DNA from: Fervidobacterium gondwanense DSM 13020
Lineage (GTDB): Bacteria > Thermotogota > Thermotogae > Thermotogales > Fervidobacteriaceae
Reading direction: 5' to 3'
DNA: 64,000 nucleotides
NCBI RefSeq assembly: GCF_900143265.1
Contig: NZ_FRDJ01000007.1
Coordinates: 34,070 to 98,069 of the forward strand
How positions within the stretch are numbered: the first letter of the stretch is position 1; the number at the start of each line of letters is the position of its first letter. The notes beneath the pieces are model-generated. The model saw nothing but the letters and a program-made list of their open reading frames with translations, was not told where the DNA came from and did not search any database. A program made the position numbers and the translations under genes. Below, one piece after another: positions 17,617 to 25,579 of this stretch.

Positions 17617-18741
17617 ATGACAAATTTTGATTCTGTAATGCTTCATGAGTTCTTGAATGGAAAGTACAGAATAACAACCGCGGTAGAAATTACAGAGGAT
17701 AACTTGAAATATCTATACACGCCAGGTGTTGCTCAAGTTGCACAGCAATGTGCAGATGATCCGAAACGCACTTTTTTATATACGAGACGAAAGCATGCTG
17801 TCGCAGTCATAAGCGACGGGAGTGCAGTTCTTGGACTTGGCAATATTGGTCCGTACGGAGCACTACCCGTAATGGAAGGAAAGGCTATTCTTTTTAAAGA
17901 ATTTGGTGATTTGGATGCTTTCCCAATATGTCTGAAAACGCAAAACGTGGATGAAATTGTATCTATTGTAAAGAACTTAGAACCATCGTTCGGTGGTATA
18001 AACCTTGAAGATATCTCCGCTCCAAGGTGCTTTGAAATACTAGAAAGGTTAAACGAGGAAATGAACATACCTGTTTTCCACGATGATCAGCAAGGAACTG
18101 CAGTAGTAGTTATCGCAGCTCTTTTAAATGCACTGAAGTTGGCGGGGAAAAATATAGAAGATGTGAGAATAGTTGTTAATGGAATAGGGGCTGCCGGGTA
18201 TAATATCGTTAAACTACTTATAGAATTTGGAGCCAAGAGTGTTATTGCTTGTGATATCAATGGTATACTAAATGAGAAGACAGGACTACATAAATATCAT
18301 CTTGAAATCGCAAAACTCACAAACTCAGGTAATATTAGTGGCTCTTTAAGAGATGCACTGAAAGGCACAGATGTTTTTATCGGCGTTTCTAAAGGAAACA
18401 TTTTGAATGGTGATGATGTGAAGCTTATGACACGAGATCCGATAGTTTTTGCTCTTGCTAATCCAATACCAGAGGTTCCACCAGAAGTGGCATACGAGAA
18501 TGGTGCATTTATTGTTGCAACAGGTAGGTCAGACTATCCAAACCAAGTTAATAACCTTTTGGCTTTTCCCGGAATCATGAGAGCAGCAGTAGAAAAACAA
18601 AGGAAGATAGACAAAGCACTATTGATTAAAGCAATTGAAGCATTAGCCAATTTCAAAGCTCCTGAGAGGTTTTCAATTTTGCCGAAGCCTACCGATAAAA
18701 GAGTACATATGGAAATCTACAATAGTTTGATAAGCATTTGA
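17617..18741 (+). CDS. NAD(P)-dependent malic enzyme
   Basis: A short malic enzyme of 374 aa that oxidatively decarboxylates malate to pyruvate. YTPGVAQVAQQCADDP, the GLGNIGPYGALPVMEGKA segment and the metal-binding HDDQQGTAVV are characteristic, and VNGIGAAGYNIVKLL is the nucleotide-binding Rossmann turn. It belongs to the small bacterial class without the phosphotransacetylase tail. ATG at 17617 has AAAGGA at good distance; another ATG at 17608 is in frame. A small exported protein gene begins 14 bases after the stop. The cofactor preference cannot be read with confidence. Confidence 0.88.
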   Translation: MTNFDSVMLHEFLNGKYRITTAVEITEDNLKYLYTPGVAQVAQQCADDPKRTFLYTRRKHAVAVISDGSAVLGLGNIGPYGALPVMEGKAILFKEFGDLDAFPICLKTQNVDEIVSIVKNLEPSFGGINLEDISAPRCFEILERLNEEMNIPVFHDDQQGTAVVVIAALLNALKLAGKNIEDVRIVVNGIGAAGYNIVKLLIEFGAKSVIACDINGILNEKTGLHKYHLEIAKLTNSGNISGSLRDALKGTDVFIGVSKGNILNGDDVKLMTRDPIVFALANPIPEVPPEVAYENGAFIVATGRSDYPNQVNNLLAFPGIMRAAVEKQRKIDKALLIKAIEALANFKAPERFSILPKPTDKRVHMEIYNSLISI

Positions 18742-18755
18742 AGGGAGGCATCGAA

Positions 18756-19169
18756 ATGAAAATTGCGCGAAGTATTGTAAGTGCATTCTGCCTTTTATTC
18801 TTTTCATTCACATTTGCTGCGACAACACCTTCACCAGCTGGAAGGTTGTATGTTTTCTTCAACACTGAAAACTTTATAGGGGTTGAAGTTAGGACAGATG
18901 TTAATCCGTACTCTCATATTTTTAGTAATGTTGGATTAAATTATATCTCTGCTGGCTTTAGACTCTCATCTTCTCAGACACGCGGACTGTATATTGCCCC
19001 AATGATTTATTATCCTTACAACAATGAGTTGAATTTTGCATTTGTCGCTGGTTATGAGCTCAGGGTTGAAAATTTAAAGAATTTGTACTTTTCTTTTGAA
19101 GGTGGAGCAAAAAAATTGAACAATAAGCCTGAAGCGTTTGTTAATTTCGGTGCGAACTTTCTATTCTAA
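18756..19169 (+). CDS. Small exported protein, possible outer-membrane beta-barrel
   Basis: A 137-aa protein with a clear signal peptide (ARSIVSAFCLLFFSFTFA), cut near AATT. The mature part is rich in alternating hydrophobic and polar residues (ISAGFRLSS, LYIAPMIYYPY, LNFAFVAGYEL) and ends in a final beta strand closing on Phe (VNFGANFLF), a feature of outer-membrane barrels. Length would allow about eight strands. I do not recognise a family. The start follows AAGGGAGG; the preceding malic enzyme gene probably shares the transcript. Thermotogae have an outer sheath (toga), so a role there is possible but inferred. Confidence 0.65.
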   Translation: MKIARSIVSAFCLLFFSFTFAATTPSPAGRLYVFFNTENFIGVEVRTDVNPYSHIFSNVGLNYISAGFRLSSSQTRGLYIAPMIYYPYNNELNFAFVAGYELRVENLKNLYFSFEGGAKKLNNKPEAFVNFGANFLF

Positions 19170-19207
19170 AAATACGTGAGTAATTATATATATCAAGGGG
19201 GGTTTTT

Positions 19208-19891
19208 ATGAACATTGCCGGATTACTACCTGCAATCGTCAATTCCGTCGCTGTTCTTATTGGAAGTTCAGTAGGGACATTGTTAAAGAAAGGAATTTCA
19301 GATAAGTACAAGAGAATACTATTTTTTGCCGTTGGCTTATCAACATTTGGGATAGGAATAAAAATGATTTTAGAAGTCAACAATTTTCTTATTGTCCTTT
19401 TCTCTATGGCATTTGGTGGGTTACTTGGTGAATTTTTTGATATTGAGGGGAAGCTAAAAATAATTGGTGATAAGATGAAAGAAGGCGACTTTTCAACGGG
19501 TTTTGTCACGGCGTCATTGCTCTTCCTTGTAGGTCCTATGACTATCGTTGGCTCTATCACAGCAGGTCTTAAAGGCGACGGTAGCATTATTTACACAAAA
19601 TCACTTCTCGATTTCATATCATCTATAGTACTTTCATCTACTTACGGTATAGGTGTTATGGTATCAGCTTTCAGCGTTCTTGTTGTTCAAGGGGCAATAA
19701 CACTTTTTGCAGGGTCGTTGAAATTCCTTAGCGAGCCAGTTTATTTGAATGATCTTGTAGCTGTTGGTGGATTAATGGTTCTCGGAATAGGTTTTAGGAT
19801 ACTTGAAGTAAAGGACACATGGGTCGGTAATTTCCTACCGGCTTTGATTTTTTCACCTTTTCTAACGTTCATAACTCTCTTGCTGAAATAG
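19208..19891 (+). CDS. DUF554-family membrane protein
   Basis: A 227-aa polytopic protein of the DUF554 (YdfK-like) family. I recognise the N-terminal AIVNSVAVLIGSSVGTLLKKG, the GLSTFGIGIKM and GGLLGEFFDIEGKL segments, and FVGPMTIVGSI-like glycine-rich helices in the middle. About six helices are visible. Its biochemical role is unknown. The ATG at 19208 follows AAGGGGGG. It ends just before a strong bidirectional hairpin and converges on the superoxide reductase gene. Confidence 0.85.
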   Translation: MNIAGLLPAIVNSVAVLIGSSVGTLLKKGISDKYKRILFFAVGLSTFGIGIKMILEVNNFLIVLFSMAFGGLLGEFFDIEGKLKIIGDKMKEGDFSTGFVTASLLFLVGPMTIVGSITAGLKGDGSIIYTKSLLDFISSIVLSSTYGIGVMVSAFSVLVVQGAITLFAGSLKFLSEPVYLNDLVAVGGLMVLGIGFRILEVKDTWVGNFLPALIFSPFLTFITLLLK

Positions 19892-19903
19892 CAAAGCAAA
19901 TTA

Positions 19904-19935
19904 AAACAGCCCCTTCACACACGAAGGGGCTGTTT
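19904..19935. terminator. Bidirectional terminator
   Basis: A 13-bp perfect stem (AAACAGCCCCTTC at 19904-19916, GAAGGGGCTGTTT at 19923-19935) with loop ACACAC. The A/T ends on both sides suit termination of both the DUF554 gene (plus) and the sor gene (minus). Confidence 0.85.
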
Positions 19936-19949
19936 ACATATTAATGTTT

Positions 19950-20306
19950 TTACTCTTCTACAACAACGTCCTTTGTACCTTCCCAAAGTCCGTGAATGTT
20001 GCAGTATGAAAGGGCTATAAGTTTCGAGTTCTTTTCAAGTTTAATTTTGACTTTGACGATTGGTTCTTCGAGTGTTGGTGAGAAATCGTATCTGCCTATT
20101 CTAAGTATGTATGGAGCGCCTTCAGGCATAGCATAGAGTTCTATCCAAGCAATGTGGTGTTCCACTGTATTTGGGTGTGGAATTTCTTTACCTACCGAGA
20201 CTTCAACTTCGAACCACTCACCTTTCTTCACTTTGTCAGGACCGCAAATTACTGGAACGTGTTTTTCACCTTTAAAATCACCTGTTTTTACAAAGTCACC
20301 TATCAT
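19950..20306 (-). CDS. sor: Superoxide reductase (class II, neelaredoxin type)
   Basis: A 118-aa one-iron superoxide reductase that reduces superoxide to hydrogen peroxide without making oxygen. The iron site ligands are all visible: EKHVP with Glu and His, HPNTVEHHIAW with two further His residues, and SYCNIHGLW with the Cys and last His. The N-terminal desulforedoxin domain of class I enzymes is absent. The start follows AGGGGGTGAG. It lies downstream of rubrerythrin and perR on the same strand, a classic anaerobe oxidative-stress group in which rubrerythrin removes the peroxide formed. Electrons usually come from rubredoxin. Confidence 0.93.
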   Translation of the reverse strand: MIGDFVKTGDFKGEKHVPVICGPDKVKKGEWFEVEVSVGKEIPHPNTVEHHIAWIELYAMPEGAPYILRIGRYDFSPTLEEPIVKVKIKLEKNSKLIALSYCNIHGLWEGTKDVVVEE

Positions 20307-20352
20307 TTTCTCACCCCCTAATTAGCTCATCAATAAAGTTCAGTTGCAAGTT

Positions 20353-20856
20353 TCAAAACTCAACAAAAGCAGACTTAGAGGCACCACATACTGGACACTT
20401 CTCGGGTGCTCCTTCTTCTGTTGTGTATCCACACACGGAGCAAATGTAGATTTTCTCAGCTTCGTAATCCTTTCCTTCATTGACAAGGTTAAGGGCTTTC
20501 TTGTACATTTCAGCATGTATCTTCTCTGCTTCAAGGGCATAGTGTGTGCTTATTTGAGCTTCTTTTTCACCCTGTAATTTTGCAGTCTCCTTATAGACAG
20601 GGTACATCTCCTCTACTTCAAACGTTTCCCCAGCGATACAGGATTGAATATTTTGTTGGTTGTCGCCAAGCTTTTTCAATGCCTTAAAGTGATTTCTTGC
20701 ATGAACAAACTCTGCATACGCTATGGCTTTAAACAGATTTGCCAGTTTCTTGAACCCCGCTTTTTCTGCCTCGTCAGCAAAAATAAGGTACTTCATGTGA
20801 GCCATAGACTCGCCAGCAAACGCATCTTCCAAAAACTTCTTTGTCATATCCCTCAT
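20353..20856 (-). CDS. rbr: Rubrerythrin
   Basis: A 167-aa rubrerythrin, a peroxide reductase. Residues 1-130 form the ferritin-like diiron domain, with FAGESMAHMKY, YAEFVHARNHF and EKIHAEMYKKA supplying Glu and His ligands. The C-terminus is a rubredoxin domain with CSVCGY and CPVCGA, which holds one iron and passes electrons. The start ATG at 20854-20856 follows GGGAGGTG. It lies between perR upstream and sor downstream, consistent with joint removal of superoxide and peroxide. The gap to sor is 46 bases, so one transcript is likely. Confidence 0.93.
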   Translation of the reverse strand: MRDMTKKFLEDAFAGESMAHMKYLIFADEAEKAGFKKLANLFKAIAYAEFVHARNHFKALKKLGDNQQNIQSCIAGETFEVEEMYPVYKETAKLQGEKEAQISTHYALEAEKIHAEMYKKALNLVNEGKDYEAEKIYICSVCGYTTEEGAPEKCPVCGASKSAFVEF

Positions 20857-20935
20857 GCTTACACCTCCCTATGAAAGTCTTACGCATATAATCTGGCTTT
20901 TTAACAAGCCAGTATTTTAATAAACAATTGCAATC

Positions 20936-21358
20936 TTATTTCAAGCAGCTCTTGCAAATACCAACAAGTGTGAGCTGAACGTTTTGTACCTCATGTCCAT
21001 CTACACTTGAGATCTCTGGTAATTCTACTTCCAATTCTATGTCGTATATTTTCTTACATTTAGTGCAGTAGAAGTGATGGTGATTTTGCCTTACAAAATC
21101 GTACCTTATCGCATCCGGTGTGATTATAACCTTGACAAGCCCTGCGGAAGCAAGTGTTCTCAGTGTATTGTAAACAGTTGCCCGTGAAAGTACTGGAAGT
21201 TTTGCTTCCTTAACAAAGTGTTCGTAAATTTCGTCTGCAGATGGATGATCGTATGAATTTCTTAAATATTCAAGTATCTCAACTCTGTGAACTGTTGGCT
21301 TAACCCCCTTGGCTTTAAGAAGTTCCATGACTTCATCAACCGTAGCTTTTTTTACCAT
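20936..21358 (-). CDS. perR: PerR/Fur-family peroxide-responsive repressor
   Basis: A 140-aa Fur-superfamily repressor. An N-terminal winged helix (SRATVYNTLRTLASAGLV is the recognition region) is followed by the metal sites. HHHFYCTKC and ICKSC supply the four structural zinc cysteines, and His residues of HHHF with Asp residues near DFVRQ resemble the regulatory iron site of PerR. Gene context with rbr and sor supports PerR over Fur or Zur. The ATG at 21356-21358 is chosen because GGGAGG lies seven bases away; upstream ATGs in frame are too close or lack a site. An inverted repeat just upstream could be its own operator. Confidence 0.85.
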   Translation of the reverse strand: MVKKATVDEVMELLKAKGVKPTVHRVEILEYLRNSYDHPSADEIYEHFVKEAKLPVLSRATVYNTLRTLASAGLVKVIITPDAIRYDFVRQNHHHFYCTKCKKIYDIELEVELPEISSVDGHEVQNVQLTLVGICKSCLK

Positions 21359-21377
21359 CTTCATGCCTCCCACTTTT

Positions 21378-21415
21378 TGATACAATATTTTACGAAGTAC
21401 AATCTTATTGTATCA
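21378..21415 (-). promoter_or_regulatory. Inverted repeat upstream of perR, candidate operator
   Basis: TGATACAATA at 21378-21387 and its exact complement TATTGTATCA at 21406-21415 are separated by 18 bases. The unit lies 20-57 bases upstream of the perR start codon, over the likely promoter. Each arm contains ACAAT, which also occurs in Fur/PerR boxes, so autoregulation is plausible. This is inference. Confidence 0.4.
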
Positions 21416-21511
21416 CAAACTTTGAAGAACGTGCAATGGGTAACCGTAATTTCACATTATATTAATTATATCTTATCATTTATAAAAGAATTTTCTTGTA
21501 ACTCTTTTCAC

Positions 21512-21539
21512 TTGACATAGTCGTACTTCGTGATATAAT
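21512..21539 (+). promoter_or_regulatory. Promoter of cysE-cysK
   Basis: TTGACA at 21512-21517 and TATAAT at 21534-21539 are both perfect, with a 16-base spacer. Transcription should start near 21546. Confidence 0.8.
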
Positions 21540-21644
21540 TAGGTAAAACTAAGTCGATTATTCATCTTGAATTATTCAATCTTGACAGTAGAGGTGATTT
21601 CAGATGGGGTGCGGAGTTTGAACATTTTAGGTTTGTTCAGAAAG

Positions 21645-22310
21645 ATGAGTTCTTTGATTGAAAGGCTATTGCAAGCAAGAAAGTACATCAGGCTTGACAA
21701 AGAAGCTCTAAAGCAGAATGACCCTTCTTTTGAGAGTTCCTTTCAGTTCTTTTTCCACGCTGGTTTTCGCTCTTTAAGGATGTACCGCATATACCATGCC
21801 TTCTACATGTCCGATTTTAAATTCTTAGCTTACTTTTTGTATCATATGAATAGAATCTTGTACTCTGTAGATATACATCCTGCCGCACAATTAGAGCCAG
21901 GGGTAGTCATAGACCATGGAACGGGACTGGTGATTGGCTCAACAGCTGTGGTAGGGAGTGGTACCGTGTTATACCATGGTGTAACCCTTGGTGCTAAATA
22001 CATCACAAAGGGAAAACGTCACCCGACTGTTGGTAGAAATGTGATAATAGGTGCAGGTGCAAAGGTTTTGGGACCAATCACTATCGGTGATGGGGCACGA
22101 ATTGGTGCAAATAGTGTAGTAATTGCAGATGTTCCGGAAAATGCCACAGCCGTTGGAATTCCTGCAAGAATTATTGTCAGGAAAACAAACTATGATGAAA
22201 ATACAAATTGTGTAGATTGTTATAAGGCTGTGAACGGAGAAGTGAGTGATGGTCTTTGTCTAATTTCTGAAGATGACTATTCATCAGTTCACAAGGAGGC
22301 AGTGATATGA
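21645..22310 (+). CDS. cysE: Serine O-acetyltransferase
   Basis: Transfers acetyl from acetyl-CoA to serine, the first step of cysteine synthesis. The N-terminal helical part (to about residue 75) precedes hexapeptide repeats forming the left-handed beta helix: IDHGTGLVIG and LYHGVTLGA hold catalytic His residues, and VGRNVIIGAGAKVLGPITIGDGARIGANSVV is the repeat core. The C-terminal tail (CVDCYKAVNGE) is unusual and Cys-rich. The start is uncertain: ATG 21645 gives 221 aa, but the frame is open from a TTG at 21567 and no codon has a perfect ribosome binding site. It overlaps cysK by four bases, so serine acetylation and sulfide addition are coupled. Confidence 0.9.
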   Translation: MSSLIERLLQARKYIRLDKEALKQNDPSFESSFQFFFHAGFRSLRMYRIYHAFYMSDFKFLAYFLYHMNRILYSVDIHPAAQLEPGVVIDHGTGLVIGSTAVVGSGTVLYHGVTLGAKYITKGKRHPTVGRNVIIGAGAKVLGPITIGDGARIGANSVVIADVPENATAVGIPARIIVRKTNYDENTNCVDCYKAVNGEVSDGLCLISEDDYSSVHKEAVI

Positions 22311-23209
22311 AAAAATCGGTTGAGCATTCCGTTATATCGAGAATTCAGAATTTGCAAGTAGGCGAGACTCCTTTGTTATATTTGGAAAAATACGGTGTGT
22401 ATGCCAAATTTGAAAAGAATAATCCAACCGGCAGTGTTAAAGATAGACCCGTATACTTTATGGTTCTTCAAGCAGTAAAGGATGGACTCATAGGTGCGAA
22501 TACTACAATTGTAGAACCTACGAGTGGCAATACGGGAATCGCTTTGGCATGGATTGGTGCTAAACTGGGTTTGAGAGTAATACTCACAATGCCAGAAAGT
22601 GTGTCTGTTGAGCGAAGGCATATTTTGAAAAGCTACGGAGCGGATATTATACTAACAGAGAATATGACAAAGGCTGTGGAAAAAGCAAAGGAAATTTCTA
22701 ACAATATCAATGTGTTCATACCTAATCAGTTTGACAATCCCAATAATGTTAAAGCACACTTGGTTACTACGGGCCCAGAGATATTGCGTCAAATGAAATA
22801 TAACGTAGATGCCTTTGTTGCGGGCGTTGGAACTGGTGGTACTATCACAGGTGTTGGACATGTTTTGAAAACGTTTGATACTTCCTCAAAAGTAATCGCA
22901 GTTGAGCCGAAACAATCGGCGGTATTAAGTGGTCAGACACCTGGGAAACACAGAATACAAGGAATAGGTGCCGGTTTTGTGCCAGGAATTTTCGATAAAT
23001 CTGTCGTCGATGAGATTTTGCAAGTTGATGATGAAGAAGCTTTAAAGTTTACACAAAGGCTTTGGAAAGAAGGAATATTTGTTGGGATATCCGCGGCAGC
23101 TAATCTTATAGGTGCTTTGATGGTCAAAGAGAAATACAACTTGGAGAGAGTTGTCACTGTTTTCCCGGATGATGGAATGAAATATCTGTCAGTATTGTCA
23201 CAGCATTAA
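22307..23209 (+). CDS. cysK: Cysteine synthase (O-acetylserine sulfhydrylase)
   Basis: A 300-aa PLP enzyme that makes cysteine from O-acetylserine and sulfide. NPTGSVKDRP holds the PLP lysine near residue 45, TSGNTG binds the substrate carboxylate and GVGTGGTITG binds the PLP phosphate. Length is normal for CysK/CysM. The ATG lies in an ATGA overlap with cysE, indicating translational coupling. A GC-rich 11-bp hairpin follows the stop. Regulation may involve the leader upstream of cysE. Confidence 0.93.
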   Translation: MKKSVEHSVISRIQNLQVGETPLLYLEKYGVYAKFEKNNPTGSVKDRPVYFMVLQAVKDGLIGANTTIVEPTSGNTGIALAWIGAKLGLRVILTMPESVSVERRHILKSYGADIILTENMTKAVEKAKEISNNINVFIPNQFDNPNNVKAHLVTTGPEILRQMKYNVDAFVAGVGTGGTITGVGHVLKTFDTSSKVIAVEPKQSAVLSGQTPGKHRIQGIGAGFVPGIFDKSVVDEILQVDDEEALKFTQRLWKEGIFVGISAAANLIGALMVKEKYNLERVVTVFPDDGMKYLSVLSQH

Positions 23210-23231
23210 ATGTGATTATATATAAACAAAC

Positions 23232-23256
23232 GTGTGCACGCCTGTGGCGTGCACAC
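23232..23256 (+). terminator. 11-bp hairpin after cysK
   Basis: GTGTGCACGCC (23232-23242) and GGCGTGCACAC (23246-23256) form a perfect GC-rich stem with a three-base loop. No T tract follows, so it is a weak intrinsic terminator, a 3-prime mRNA protector or a protein site. Confidence 0.5.
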
Positions 23257-23417
23257 TGAAAATAACGGACAGCTCCCACCTATCCCCAGTACCCCCATTA
23301 TCGCTACAAAGTATATCACTTTATATCAAATTTTGTCAAATTTTCCGAGAGTTTTTGAAACAAATGCTTGAATAGGCGCATAAATAAATGCTTGTGACAA
23401 CTTTTGATATCGTAGTA

Positions 23418-23445
23418 TTGACAGGATGAGACTTTCTGATAAAAT
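23418..23445 (+). promoter_or_regulatory. Promoter of the pyr operon
   Basis: TTGACA at 23418-23423 and TAAAAT at 23440-23445 with a 16-base spacer. The predicted start near 23452 lies just before the PyrR-type hairpin. Confidence 0.7.
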
Positions 23446-23467
23446 TTTACTTGAAAATCTTGGGGGT

Positions 23468-23496
23468 GGTTAATTTGGTCCAGAGAGGCCAAAACC
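23468..23496 (+). promoter_or_regulatory. PyrR-binding loop in the pyr leader
   Basis: The loop TCCAGAGAGG at 23479-23488 matches the conserved PyrR recognition loop of Bacillus pyr leaders. It is closed by TTGG/CCAA and, lower down, GGTT/AACC. In the known mechanism PyrR bound to UMP stabilises this hairpin, which stops an antiterminator forming and so allows termination. A terminator is present downstream at 23621-23655. Confidence 0.8.
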
Positions 23497-23620
23497 GTTT
23501 GGGTAAACTATCTGAAAGTGTAATTAACATTGAGAATTGCACATCCTTTCAGCAAATATGGCTTAAAGGACAAAATTCTTTGTTTTGTTTTTCTTCAAAA
23601 TGCAATATTTTATTATTTTC

Positions 23621-23655
23621 AAAAGGGACCTCTTTAATGAAGTCCCTTTTATTTT
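23621..23655 (+). terminator. Attenuator terminator of the pyr operon
   Basis: AAAAGGGAC (23621-23629) and GTCCCTTTT (23642-23650) form a perfect 9-bp stem followed by ATTTTCTTTC. It lies 48 bases before pyrC and downstream of the PyrR loop, the standard arrangement for PyrR-controlled attenuation. Confidence 0.8.
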
Positions 23656-23697
23656 CTTTCTCATATCCTTCAAAACTTATATTTGGAGGGATAGTTG

Positions 23698-24864
23698 ATG
23701 AAGATTTTTGATTTGAATTCAAGTAGTTTGAAGTATTTTGACAACTTGGAGCTCTTGAATTTTCCTGAAAATGTTCGAAATACAGATAATCTTGTAATAT
23801 CACCTCCATTTGTAGATTTGCATACCCACGTTAGGTTAAACGCACAAGAAGATTATGAATCACTAAGTAGAGCTGCCATTGCAGGTGGTTTTGGGGTATG
23901 CAATATTCAACCCAACACCGTCCCAAAGCTTGAAAGCTTGGAAGTGCTTCTCAAACATGTCGAGCTTTCAAGAGAGAAACCTGTTAACTTTCTGCACACA
24001 ATAAGCTTTTTTGGAGAGATTAATGACATTTCCACAGTTGACCATGTTTCAAATAGGATTACTGGTTTTTCAACAGACGGAATGCGTTACGATTCAAAGG
24101 AGCTTTACGCTTCATTTGCTACGAAAAAAGCCGCTCTTCTTTTCGACCATTCTCAGCTCCATGAAATTCCTGGTGATTTTTACATAGGAACGCAATTGCC
24201 AAACTCAATAAGAACTTATTCAAATGAAGCGATAGCGATTTTCAGAACCGTTTTAACAGGTTTAGAGTTTGGCTATACATCATTTCATATACAACATGTA
24301 TCCACAGCGACGTCTCTTGAGGTAGTTCAATATCTGAGAAGGTTTGCTAACATAACATGCGAAGTCACACCACACCATGTGTTTTTCACCCCTGACATGA
24401 TTTCGAACACAACTCAAAAGATAAATCCGCCGATTTCAAAAGACAGAGAAATATTGAGAGAAGCTTTGAGAAAAGGTATTATAGACTGCTTTGCAACAGA
24501 CCACGCACCGCACAATCCTAAGGGGGATAATTTCGAGAATGCGCCTTACGGAAGCTCGCATATAGAGATTGCATTTTCAGTCTATTATACATTGTTTGAA
24601 GATATTGAACTTGTTCTGAGAAACCTAACTCTTAACCCTCTCAAAGTGATAAAAAGGTCATATGAAGAGCTTGGAATAAAATATCCACATGATGCTGTTC
24701 TAATAGATGCATCCGCTGAGTATACAGTAGATAGCAGTAGATTCTTTAGTCTTGGAAAGAATTGTGCGTTTGATGGTTATAAACTGAAAGGTCAGGTGGT
24801 AGGTTTCAGAAGGAACGGAAGGTGGGTGTATTGGAATGGTGAGTTCATCGATAAGGCAATTTGA
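23698..24864 (+). CDS. pyrC: Dihydroorotase
   Basis: A 388-aa amidohydrolase that closes carbamoyl-aspartate to dihydroorotate. DLHTHVRL holds the metal-binding His pair, QPNTVP and HIQHVST fit the substrate and metal sites, and FATDHAPHN contains the catalytic Asp. The N-terminal strand region is shorter than in many family members. ATG at 23698 has GGAGG eight bases upstream. The pyrK gene overlaps its end by 29 bases. As the first gene after the attenuator it sets the level of the operon. Genes pyrB and carAB are not in this window. Confidence 0.9.
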   Translation: MKIFDLNSSSLKYFDNLELLNFPENVRNTDNLVISPPFVDLHTHVRLNAQEDYESLSRAAIAGGFGVCNIQPNTVPKLESLEVLLKHVELSREKPVNFLHTISFFGEINDISTVDHVSNRITGFSTDGMRYDSKELYASFATKKAALLFDHSQLHEIPGDFYIGTQLPNSIRTYSNEAIAIFRTVLTGLEFGYTSFHIQHVSTATSLEVVQYLRRFANITCEVTPHHVFFTPDMISNTTQKINPPISKDREILREALRKGIIDCFATDHAPHNPKGDNFENAPYGSSHIEIAFSVYYTLFEDIELVLRNLTLNPLKVIKRSYEELGIKYPHDAVLIDASAEYTVDSSRFFSLGKNCAFDGYKLKGQVVGFRRNGRWVYWNGEFIDKAI

Positions 24865-25579
24865 TGGTTCAAGCGAGAAAAAAACAAAGTATAACGTTTT
24901 CGAACTGTCAAAAAGAGAGATTATGGAAATAACAGTCGACACTTTTTTAATAACGTTCGAGGAAAAAATTGACTTTTCACCCGGACAGTTTTGTATGGTA
25001 GACGTTAATGACTTCGGACTTACCCGAAAGCCTTTTACTCTCGGAAGTGATGCTGAAGGACGAATCATGATTTCGGTAAAGATAGTTGGGGCTGGAACAG
25101 AATACATTGTGAAAACACAAAACAAATTGAACATATTAGCTCCGCTCGGCAGGGGATTCTTGCCACCGAATAAGAATGGTGCGATAATTGTCGCGCCTTC
25201 TTGCCTTGCCGAGGGCCTTGAGCTATCAAGATACTTCGATGTTCCATTATTTGTAGCCTCAAGAACAAATTTAAACGATGATATTGTACAACACTATGGA
25301 CTAAACTACATAATAGGTGATTACGATTATATCTATTTGCTTGAAAAACTAAAATTTTCAAATTTCGAATGGTTCTTTGTATCGGGTTCCAAAAAGATGG
25401 AGGAAATCACAACTAAACATCTTTCAGCCGAAGGTATAAAGGAGGTATTCGTCTCGCTTAACGAGTATATGGCTTGTGGAATAGGTGCGTGCAAAGGATG
25501 TGCAGTTGAAACGACAAGTGGCATTAAGCACGTGTGTCAAGATGGTCCTGTCTTTAGAGGTGATGAAATATGGAGATGA
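24836..25579 (+). CDS. pyrK: Dihydroorotate dehydrogenase electron-transfer subunit
   Basis: A 247-aa flavoprotein of the ferredoxin reductase type that passes electrons from PyrD to NAD. The FAD region has LTRKPFTLG, and the C-terminal CGIGACKGCAVE with a further HVCQDGPVF provides the four cysteines for a 2Fe-2S cluster. It overlaps pyrC at its start and pyrD at its end (10 bases), so the trio is translationally coupled. The sequence of the NAD-binding middle part is divergent, but cluster and context leave little doubt. Confidence 0.88.
   Translation: MVSSSIRQFDGSSEKKTKYNVFELSKREIMEITVDTFLITFEEKIDFSPGQFCMVDVNDFGLTRKPFTLGSDAEGRIMISVKIVGAGTEYIVKTQNKLNILAPLGRGFLPPNKNGAIIVAPSCLAEGLELSRYFDVPLFVASRTNLNDDIVQHYGLNYIIGDYDYIYLLEKLKFSNFEWFFVSGSKKMEEITTKHLSAEGIKEVFVSLNEYMACGIGACKGCAVETTSGIKHVCQDGPVFRGDEIWR

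Noticed and set aside
23549..23809. 86-aa minus-strand ORF over the pyr leader
   Set aside because: It is a shadow of the leader and pyrC start and would cover the terminator; no ribosome binding site.
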